From positions 10,416,001-10,480,000 of the forward strand of contig OY992838.1 in NCBI GenBank assembly GCA_963921425.1: a stretch of DNA of 64,000 nt. The letters run 5' to 3'. The notes beneath the pieces are model-generated. The model searched no databases. It saw only the letters and a program-made list of their open reading frames with translations, and was not told the origin of the DNA. Of this stretch, positions 12,922-22,355 are shown piece by piece; the stretch's first letter is position 1, and every line of letters begins with the position of its first letter. The translations under genes were made by a program, and so were the position numbers. This DNA is from Dryas octopetala (taxonomy: Eukaryota; Streptophyta; Magnoliopsida; Rosales; Rosaceae).

Positions 12922-13645
12922 GGCATAAATTCAATTTAGACACATAACTATATATGCTATTTCAACGGGGTCCACGAACTTTCAAATATTTCAAATATAC
13001 ACTTGATTTATTATGTAAATTGAAAAAATGAAATTCCGTCCATCGTTAAATATCAGCTTGGCTTTTGCTAACGGGGATTAATTGACGACATGGCACCAAC
13101 TCAGCATACATTTCCCGCCAAATGAGCAACACATGTCCACTTGACACGGGCCCACACACCCATCACCTCTTTCCCGCTCGTCGAACGCTCTCCTGACCAT
13201 TTAGTCTTCAAAAAATATCACGTTTCCCCCAAATTCGAATATAAATCTCTCACTTGTGTTCAACGAGCGAGAAAGAGATAATAACTTTGTGGACCCGTGT
13301 CAGGCGTTAGGTGGACATGTGTCGCTCATTTGGCGGGAGATGAGCTACACGGGTCCACCTAACCCCTGGCACGAGCCTACAAACTCTTACTTTCTCTATT
13401 ATTATTAAATTGTGGGCCCGTGTCGCTCATTTGGCGGGAAATGTTTGCTGAGATAGCGCCACGTCGTCAAGTAATCCCGGTCAGCAAAAGCCAAGCTGTC
13501 ATTTAACTGATCTCTCAACGAATCAATGGACATAAATTTATTTTTCAATTTAGATAATAGATCGGGTGTATATTTGAAATATTTTAAAGTTCATGGACCC
13601 CGTTTAAATAGCTTATATAGTTATGTGTCTAAATAGAATTTATGC
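12922..13645. mobile_element. Foldback Mutator-like MITE
   Basis: Arms of about 280 bp: 'ggcataaattcaatttagac' at the left and the inverse at the right. A perfect 10-bp duplication, ctttaaatta, lies at 12912-12921 and 13646-13655. The centre repeats a 'cgctcatttggcggga' motif at about 13105 (inverted), 13322 and 13424. No coding capacity. Confidence 0.85.
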
Positions 13646-13871
13646 CTTTAAATTATGAAAGTAATCACAACACTCATATTAAAAAAGAAACAAAACTTAT
13701 ATTAATTAAACAATCACTAAAGTAAAGAAATTAACCTTTAAGCCGTATGTTTATTAAGATTTCAGTGTTCCTTAAGGAAGTACCTAAACTGGCCAAATGC
13801 AAAAAGTGTAAATTAGAAAAGAAAACTTATATCATACAAAAGAAATAAAACTCATATTTCAAGATTAACAG

Positions 13872-14275
13872 TGCTCAAATTTATATATATGACTGTAACA
13901 TAAAATTAGTATGCTTCTGAACAACAGTCACATGTTAGATTTTCAGAAATTCAAACTTATATATGTGATTGTAACATAAAATTAGTTTACTTCTGAACAA
14001 CAGTCACATATTAGATTTTCAGAGATTCAAACTTTGACTGTAACATAAAATTAGTACGCTTCTGAGTGAATGTTAGATTTTCAAAGATTCAAACTTATAT
14101 ATGTCACTGCAACATAAAATTATTATGCTTCTGAACAACAGTCACATGTTAGATTTTCAGAAATTCAAACTTATATATATGTCACTGTAACATAAAATTA
14201 ATATGCTTCTGAACAACAATCACATGTTAGATTTTTAGAGATTCAAACTTATATATGTCACTCTAACATAAATTA
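13872..14275. repeat. Minisatellite of about five 70-100-bp units
   Basis: Tandem imperfect copies built on 'ctgtaacataaaattagtat', 'gcttctgaacaacagtcaca' and 'gttagattttcagaaattca'. The third unit is internally shortened. Only in unit A. Confidence 0.85.
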
Positions 14276-14985
14276 TAGTCCATTATTCAGTTTCAATTTC
14301 TTCTTCAAATAGGCTACTAACTAATAAACAACCAAAATCATGTAAATAAATTATCAATTAAAAAAAAAACTTAAAAGACGAACTATATTTTGGATCTAGA
14401 TTATACATGAAAACCTAATTTACCAAAATAATGAAACAAAACTTCCAAAGCTTTTCAAACCTAAATTCACAACTATATTTTGCACTCAGATTCTTCATAT
14501 TTGTGAGTATTTCTTTCTTGAATCCAAATGTAATAGCGTTAGAGTTTAGATTCAGAAACTCTAACTTCAAACATGAAAACTAAACAAATCAAAATAAAAA
14601 ATAAAGAATTCACCTCAGGTAGCTTCGTGATGACTCAGGCGTAATGAATCAATAGCTCCGTTGAAAGAAATCTATGAAAGAATCAGTGACGAAAGTGAAG
14701 AACAATCTAGAGATTGATTTTGCGTGAGCGTTACTGAAAGTTCTAGAGTGAAAATAATTTTTGAGTGAGTGAAGTTTCTGCGTGTGTGTGAGTGAGTAAG
14801 GATGTGTGGATCATGAGATTTTGTGGGCCTATCTGTATTGGATATTAGTGTCTTGTTGAGACAGAGACAAACGTAACTTTTAATAGGGCAGATCCGTAAA
14901 TAACGTGATAACTGGATATATTTATGTATTCAGGCTCTTTGAAATGTCAACTGATACCTAAATTAAAATCTAATTATATTTTGGT

Positions 14986-15290
14986 AGTTAAAATGAATGG
15001 ATTTTTTTTTTCTCTTTTTTGGTCAATTAAGTGTGTGCAAATCTCCCTGGCAAAAAAAAAAAAAAGTGAGTGCAAATCTCTCCTGTGAGTCCTGTCCTTT
15101 GTTTGCTGGTAGTTGGTACTGTGTTGGGCCCAAAGAGGGTCCTCTCCCTCTTTTATTTTTATTGGGTAAGAGTTCTCTTCTTCTCTTCTTGGATTCATTA
15201 GATGGGCTAGTTATTTGGGCTTTTTTTTTGTCGAGGGTAATTCTAAAAAGGCCCACTACCGGCCGGTGGCCTGCTCCACTTGCAGGTTGT
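14986..15290. other. Former 5' flank of unit-A MATE
   Basis: Matches 43815-44060, the region upstream of the intact MATE, with a short extra duplication and an A tract at about 15050-15065. The promoter region was therefore retained while the first exons were lost. Confidence 0.55.
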
Positions 15291-15710
15291 TTGGAACGTA
15301 ATGTAGGTGGAGCTTTCAAATTCGTGACTGGGGTCGGTGGTGCTGGTGCCATTGTTCATAATTGTACGAGAGAGATTGTGGTGGCTATGCCCCTTTCTCT
15401 AGGTTGTATTACCTTCCCTCATCAAACATAAATATATGGTTTTTCGTCATGGGATTAAATTCACATTTGGATGCGAGTTTTAGTTTAGATTGTTCTTGAA
15501 TCTGATGCACATGTTGTTATTTCCAGACTTCATAGGCAAGGTGATGATTTGGCATATGATGGTCATCTCATGGATGAAGCTAAGGAAATTTGGTCTTTAT
15601 TTTCTAATTATTCTTGTTTTATGTTTTCCAGAAAATGTGATGGTGCAACTCATTTACTTGCTCAACATGCTCTTCATTGTACCTCTATGTCTAGTTGAGT
15701 GAGTGTAGTG
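15291..15710 (+). pseudogene. RNase H-like (RVT_3) domain relic, LINE-type, unit A
   Basis: Broken reading frames give AGAIVHNCTREIVVA and, after a frameshift and a stop, DAHVVISRLHRQGDDLAYDG and EAKEIWSLFSNYSC. These match the RNase H-like domain common in plant LINEs and their domesticated relatives. No neighbouring reverse transcriptase is visible. The same relic sits at 44060-44450 in unit B, so it predates the duplication. Confidence 0.65.
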
Positions 15711-16054
15711 CCTGAATGGCTTAGTGTTTAGGTGGATGCATAATAATATTATTATCAATATTATATTGTACTTCCCTAATTAGCTTAAATGAAAAATATA
15801 TTTTTTTGATAAAAAAAAATCCTAAAAACATATATAATTTTAATACTAATTAAAAATTAAATAAATAGTGACGACTAACTAACTGTTTCTGTAAAAAATT
15901 TTAATTTTTTCTAATATTGGGAAAGGGAGATTTGAATTTGTGATCTCTTCTAACAAGGAGAAGAGAAAAACCACTAACAAATAAATGTTGAGAAATTCTA
16001 AGTTTCATTCCCTCTCCTTAGATAAAAAAAAATTAGTGACGATTTTTTTACATA
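15711..16054. other. Intergenic, shared with unit B
   Basis: AT-rich spacer matching 44450-44757. No gene. It ends at the insertion point of the large transposon nest. Confidence 0.45.
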
Positions 16055-17963
16055 GGGTGTGGTTGGTAGCTAGGCTTCACTGGATTAGACTATCTTAAAT
16101 AAGATCATTCACCTAAGTTTGGGCTGAGTGCAAATTTGCTCACCACCTCTAAAAGTAGGGGTGGGCACGGTCCAGTACAGTCCAGTGCTCACCCCAAACT
16201 GTATATTGGATTGTATAATTAATCCAGTCCAGTCCAGTACTATAGAACTGAATTTTTTGGCTCAGAACTGGACCGAACTGAACTGAACTGGAACAGTTCC
16301 AGTTCAGTCCAGTTTACTGTTTTAGACTGGGCTCACTATTTGGGCCTTAGCCCAATTAAATTTTTGGGCCAAAAAAATTTTAAAACATGTTTTTTTTAAC
16401 ATAGCCTTTGATGGCTGGTCTGCTTGTAAAATATACAGTCCGGTAAGCATTTAGCCATTTACATTGTCAGCATATCTGATAAATACGCATCATTATAGAT
16501 CAACAAACATGAAAAAGGAACGGGTAAGCATTTATATTGTCAGCAACTCAGCATATCTGGTGGTGGGGTTGGTGATGGTGGTGGTGTTGGTATTGGTGAT
16601 GGTGATGGTGATGCTGAAGGTGAAGAGGCAGAGGCAGTGGAGGAGAGGTTACTAGAGGTGCCATGTGATTGGGGGTCCATCTCTCCTAACAATTTAACAT
16701 ACATATTCACAAACAAAATTATCAAACCCAACAAAATTATCAATAAATCAGTAAGTTTCCCAGCAAGTTTCAATTGTCCCAACAAATTTCAATTTTCCCA
16801 AACAACAAGTAAATCACAATTATCAAACCCAAAATCAAGTAAATCAGTAAATTACAATTATCAAATCCAAAATCTAGTAAATCAGAAAATCAAACCCGAA
16901 ATCCCCAAATCAAACCCTAAACCTAACCCAAAGTCAAACCCTAAATCTAACACAAAATCTAACCCGAGATACTAGATATGAGAGATGAGAGATGAGTGAT
17001 GAGAGAACTTACCCACGGGGCGACGGCGACGGACGAACCCGAGAGGCGACGGCGACGGACTGGTCGCGAGAGGAAGATCGCCACGACCTGGTCGCGAGAG
17101 GAAGATCGCCACGGCCTGGTCGCGAGAGGAAGATCGCCACGGCGATGGCGACGACGAAGGGAAGAGAAGACCGCGACGGCGTGACTGCGTGACTGCGTGA
17201 GGAAGACCGCGACGGCGAGAGGAAGATCGCGACTGCGGTCTGCATGACTGCGGGCTGCGGCGTGAGGTCTGCGGGCTGCGGGCTGCTGTCTGAAGTCTGA
17301 GTCGCCGAGTCGCCGAGTCGGCGTGAGGTCTGGACTGCGGGCTCGGGCTGCGGCGTGACTGCGTGAGGGCTGAGGGTTTCAGACTTTCACTTTGTTACTT
17401 TGATAATTTTGAAACTTTGACTGTGTTTAGTTGTTTAATGTTTAGTGAATACTGAATAGTGACTTGAGTGCTTAACTTTTAATGTTTGCTTAATGTTTGT
17501 CTGTTTGATGTTTGTAATCAATTGTGGTTATATAGTTATACTTATATAGTTAATTAGTTATATATGTTATATATGTATAGAGTAATTAATATAATTTAGG
17601 ATATATGGTTATAGTTGACTAATTGACTATGAGTCTAATTGGGGTTTCAAATTTTCAATTGGGTTTATATACTTATATAATTATATATGTTATATACTTA
17701 TATACTTATTACTTATATATAATATATGTATAGAGACTATAGAGTAATTAACTAATTAATATAGTTTAGGGTATATAATTATAATTTTATTAAGGTATAG
17801 AGTTATAGTTGACTATGAGTCTAATTGGGGTTTCAATTGGTTTTATATACTTATATAATTATATATGTTATATACTTATATACTTATTACTTATATATAA
17901 TATATGTATAGAGACTATAGAGTAATTAACTAATTAATATAGTTTAGGGTATATAGTTATAAT

Positions 17964-19975
17964 GGGAAAATGTTAGCAAAAGGACTATAACTATACCCCT
18001 ATTTTCAGTTGAGGATTCCGTTTTCACTTTGCTTCAATCAAGGACTATTATTTTTCAAGTGCTTCAATCAAGGATATTCCGTCAATTCTGTCAAAACTTT
18101 CGTTAAAATTGATCACGTGAGGGTCACGTGACCAATTTATAAGGGCAAAAAAGTATTTTCTCTAAAAAAAATAAAACTAAATAAATTTAAACAAATTTAA
18201 AAACAAAAAAAAAAATTCCCTCCATCTCCCTCCGTCTCCCACCTTCGCCACCCCCTGCACCATGTCGACCCTCTCTCTGTTTTCATTGCAGGACCTTCAA
18301 GATCACCTTCTGTCTGTCGCTAAAGCAATCCAAGGCTGAGTCCCTTAGCTTCTGTGCCTCTTCATCAGTGAGATGCACATTGGTGACTCCCAAGACCCCT
18401 CCCCTCCCAAGCAAAGCAGGCAAGCTCAAGAAGACATCTCCACCGCCGACGCCATAAAAGCCCTTCGCGAGCACCGAAACAGGGTGGATCTTCCTCTGCT
18501 CTCTGAGTATGCTCATGGCAAGGCCAGCCACCGAGTACCCAATTGCCCATGAAGTATACTCTTTGAGGCTTATGACCTCATAAGCACTGCCTATAACAGC
18601 CTTGTGAATGCCCTCCAGCGGCTCTTTCTCGTACCCTATTTGCTGCTTCTCTAGGAAGCTCAGCACCGGCACTTCCCCTACGCTAATGCTCGACCACAGC
18701 GCCACCGAGCTATCGCCATGTTCCCCAACAATGTATGCCTAATTTAAACCACACAAACAAAATTTAAGGACAAATTGAACTTTGGCTCGAAAGAAAATGG
18801 AATGAAATGAAATACAAGCCACCTGCATATCCTGAGCATTAACATCCAGATGATCAGCGATAAGGAAGCGGAATCTGGAGGAGTCCAGATTCATACCCGA
18901 CCCGACAACCCGGTTTCTGGGGAACCCGGATAGCTTCCAGGTCACGTAAGTCAAGACATCGACTGGGTTGGAGACGATAAGCAAGATGGTCTCCGGCGAG
19001 TGGCGAGCGAGCAGAGGAATGATGTTTTGGAAGAGAGCGACGTTGCGGTGCAGCAGGTTAAGCCTGGACTCGCCGGGATTCTGGCGGGTGCCGGCGGTGA
19101 CAATGCAGAGGTCGGATCCGGAGGTGATGGCGTAGTCGACGGAGGCGAGGATCTTGGTGCGGGGGAAGAAGGCGGTAGCGTGTTGGAGATCGAGCATCTC
19201 GCTGCGGAGCTTGTTGGGCTGGACGTCGATGAGGGCGAGCACATCGGTGAGATCTTGGGTGAGGATGGTCTGGGCGATGGCCATGCCGACGTTGCCGGCG
19301 CCGATGACGGAGATCTTGGTGTGGCGCTTGGTGGGGGAGGGAGGGGCGGTGCTGGAAATGGGACTGAAGAAGGCCTGGGTCAGGTCCAGGCCTCCGGGGC
19401 TTATTGTGGAGCCTGAACGGGTTTTGCGCATGGTTGGTTGCTTGGTTACTTTGTTTGTGTTTATGGGTGTTGCAGAGAGAGTATGTCTGTGTGTGGGGTT
19501 TTATGGTGGTGTGGGAAAGAGAGAAACTTGAAGGAGCAGTTGAGTGGGGAGGAAGTTGTTTAACAGTCAATGTTCTGGAAGAACGAAGGCGTTTTGGGGT
19601 GTGAAAGTTTGGTCATTGGATTGCTTTAGCGACAGACAGAAGGTGATCCTGCAATGAAAACAGAGAGAAGGTCGACATGGTGCAGGGGTGGCGAAGGTGG
19701 GAGATGGAGGGAGATGGAGGGAATTTTTTATTTTGTTTTTAAATTTGTTTAAATTTATTTAGTTTTATTTTTTTTAGAGAAAAGACTTTTTTGCCCTTAT
19801 AAATTGGTCACGTGACCCTCACGTGATCAATTTTAACGGAAGTTTTGACAGAATTGACGGAATATCCTTGATTGAAGTACTTGAAAAATAATAGTCCTTG
19901 ATTGAAGCAAAGTGAAAACGGGATCCTCAACTGAAAATAGGGGTATAGTTATAGTCCTTTTGCTAACATTTTCCC
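17964..19975. mobile_element. Nest layer 4: Pack-MULE carrying lactate dehydrogenase
   Basis: Terminal inverted repeats of about 370 bp (17964-18333) and 360 bp (19616-19975) start 'gggaaaatgttagc'. A perfect 10-bp duplication, tagttataat, lies at 17954-17963 and 19976-19985. The arms are nearly identical apart from a 9-bp insertion (accttcaag) in the left one. No transposase is present; the interior is a complete host-type gene with its intron. High arm identity points to a young insertion. The ends resemble those of the foldback at 30096-30726, so both belong to one family. Confidence 0.92.
18283..19431 (-). CDS. L-lactate dehydrogenase captured by a Pack-MULE
   Basis: Two exons, 18823-19431 and 18283-18738, separated by an 84-bp GT-AG intron (18739-18822) just before AYIVGEHGDSS. 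The frame is open for 354 aa, near the ~350 aa of plant LDH. Visible features are the SPTKRHTKISVIGAGNVG Rossmann start (GAGNVG at 44-49), the substrate-loop segment GTRQNPGESR (Gln117, Arg123), the LDSSRFRF arginine (Arg186) and the catalytic GEHGDSS histidine (His210). The family converts pyruvate and NADH to lactate and NAD in the cytosol, mainly in low oxygen. Native proteins end in LRDSAKTILEVQ-like sequence; here, after LRDSA, the last 16 residues (LDCFSDRQKVILKVLQ) and the stop are encoded by the left TIR. The retained intron indicates capture from DNA, not from mRNA. An alternative is a copy that looks intact but is silent. Confidence 0.88.
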
Positions 19976-22355
19976 TAGTTATAATTTTATTAGGGGATAA
20001 GGTTATAGTTGACTATGAGTCTAATTGGGGTTTCATTGGGGTTTCAATTGGTTTTATATACTTATTACTTATATATAATATATGTATAGAGTAATTAACT
20101 AATTAATATAGTTTAGGGTATATGATCATAATGTATTAGGATATAGGGTTATAGTTGACTATGAGTCTAATTGGGGTTTCAATTGGGTATATAGTTATAT
20201 GTGTTATATACTTATTACTTATATATAATATATGTATAGAGTAATTAACTAATTAATATAGTTTAGGGTATATGGTTATAATTGTATTAGGGTATAGGGT
20301 TATAGTTGACTATGAGTCTAATTAGGGTTTCAATTGGGTATATAGTTATATGTGTTATATACTTATTACTTATATATAATATATGTATAGAGTAATTAAC
20401 TAATTAATATAGTTTAGGGTATATGGTTATAATTGTATTAGGGTATAGGGTTATAGTTGACTATGAGTCTAATTGGGGTTTCAATTGGGTATATAGTTAT
20501 ATATGTTATATACTTATATACTTATTAGATTATAGGGTTTCTTTTAAACTTTAAACCCTAAACCCTAATACATAATTTCCTCTATTAAAAGTTTATAACT
20601 AATTAACTATATACTATAAGTCTATATCCTATAACTATAATAATTTTAGTATATACTATATAGGGTTTAGTATATAGATTATAGAGTATAAAAAATATAT
20701 TAATTTTATTATAAAAGGTATAACTAAAATTATATACTAAAACATTATTATATATATAGAATAATATGCCATATGGTTATATAAAATATATTTTAGGGTC
20801 TAAAATATAACTATGTTAATATTAATTTTATTATCTAAAATGTGTAAAATGTGTGTAAAAATGTATGTAAAAATGTGTGTAAAAATGTGTATAAAAATGT
20901 TTATAAAGTGTATAAAAATTGTATAAAAATTAAATATATATAAAAATTAAAAATACATATTAATTAAACGGTCCAATCCAGTCCAGTCCAGTTCTGGGAA
21001 GTGGAAAACCAGACCGGAACTGGATTGGACCGGTCCAGTCCAGTTTTGACCCGGTGTTGACCAGTTTTGGTCAAAACGGTTTTTTACGGTTTTTTTCCCC
21101 CCGGTTCGGTACGGTGCATTCGGTTTCCGGTTTAAACGCCCACCCCTATCTAAAAGAGGTGGTCATCACCATTTTATTTATAGGGTGACATGTGTCCTCT
21201 AAATTAACTCGAGTTAACAATTTTGAATTAATAAATTCTGATATAATAATGAGGTGAGAGAAAATCTATTTCTTCCAAAACTTATTTGCCTTTTTTAATT
21301 CTCACGCTCTCTCTCCTTTATTTTATTTTCCTTTTTTTTTTTTGTAAATCTTTTTTTTTTTTCTTGTTTGACACCCTATGTCTTTTCAACTTTCATCTTC
21401 TTTAGGAAAAACAAGTTTGGTCATCTACCTTATTCCCTACTAGTTTATTTCAAATATTAATTAATTTGATTTATTTTTTTGGCCAAAATTAATTAATTTG
21501 ATTAACTGATCAATAAATATGTGATCATAAATTTGATAGGCAAGTACAAGCACTCAACCAACTCAAGGATCATCTCGTCAGTTAAATTTTTCAGGCTCAA
21601 TTTGATGCAGTGTTTGAAGAGAAGAGTTGTAAATGTCTTTTACACATAATTTCCGATATGTTAACTTTAGCATAGTTGTGTTGCATTGCAACAACAATGT
21701 TTTTGGGTTGGTAGTATTATGGGTTTTGTAAAATTATGATATATTGGGCTTCATGTAAGAAGCCTATGGAGAGCTCATGTAGTTTTTTCATTCAAAATTA
21801 AGAATTTAAAGCAGACTAAAATAATTTATTGTGTTATAATTTTAAATGAACAATTAGCTTAAAATAAATTTTGGAATAACAAGTATAAAAATGAGGTCTT
21901 CGATTGCTTTAGATTAAAAATGAGGTCTTCAATTATTACATGCTCAAAAGAGGTCTTCAATTGGAATAATGAGTATAAAAAGTTCTGGAAATTTCTTTCA
22001 AATGTGTGATGAAAGATAGTGCAGGGTGAATAAATAAAGAAAATGGTGTAATAGGGTAATGTGACGAAGAGTGCAGTGTAAAGAAAAAAGTGCATACATG
22101 AATAAAAGAGAAAAACAAAAAAACAAGAAGCAAAATCAGGAAAATAAAATAAAGGGGAGAGAGAGCGTGAGAATTGAAAAAGGCAAGTAAGTTTTGGAAA
22201 AAAGTGATTTTCTCTCACTTCATTATTATATCAGAATTTATTAATTTAAAATTATTAACTAGAGTTAGTTTAGAAAACACATGTCATCCTATAGATAAAG
22301 TGGTGATGCTCACCGCTTTTAGAGGTGGTGAGCAAATTTGCACTAGTTTGGGCTG

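Larger units (their letters stand above)
12576..14985. other. Unrelated sequence replacing MATE exons 1-4 in unit A
   Basis: Sits where unit B has 41769-43814. It contains a foldback element and a minisatellite (listed separately). Its right part (14560-14830) resembles a minus-strand leader, but I found no matching coding exon. I could not find clean transposon ends for the whole block. Confidence 0.55.
17540..20530. repeat. Minisatellite inside the hAT element, interrupted by the Pack-MULE
   Basis: Six copies of a 150-187-bp unit marked by 'gactatgagtctaattgg', at about 17626, 17812, 20009, 20157, 20309 and 20459. Spacing is about 187 and 185 bp for the first units (after removing the 2-kb insertion) and about 150 bp for the last three. 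Confidence 0.8.
16156..21148. mobile_element. Nest layer 3: non-autonomous hAT-like element
   Basis: The ends are 'taggggtgggca' and 'cgcccacccct a', typical of hAT elements. A perfect 8-bp duplication, tctaaaag, lies at 16148-16155 and 21149-21156. Both subterminal regions are rich in 'ccagtccagt' / 'gaactgg' repeats. Without the Pack-MULE it is about 3 kb. The left half holds a GC-rich 'cgcgagaggaagatcgcc' tandem stretch (about 17000-17370). No transposase seen. Confidence 0.85.
16127..22344. mobile_element. Nest layer 2: long-TIR Mutator-like element
   Basis: The ends are 'agtgcaaatttgctcacc' and its inverse, and the arms match for more than 200 bp once the hAT insertion in the left arm is removed (16127-16155 plus 21157-21400 against 22080-22344). 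A perfect 11-bp duplication, agtttgggctg, lies at 16116-16126 and 22345-22355. Without the inner element it is about 1.2 kb and non-coding. Confidence 0.85.

Noticed and set aside
18283..19431. Malate dehydrogenase
   Set aside because: The substrate-loop segment reads TRQNPGESR and the overall sequence follows plant L-lactate dehydrogenase, not malate dehydrogenase.
19000..19604. Several plus- and minus-strand frames across the LDH exon
   Set aside because: Shadows of the GC-rich LDH coding exon; only the LDH frame shows family motifs and phased splicing.
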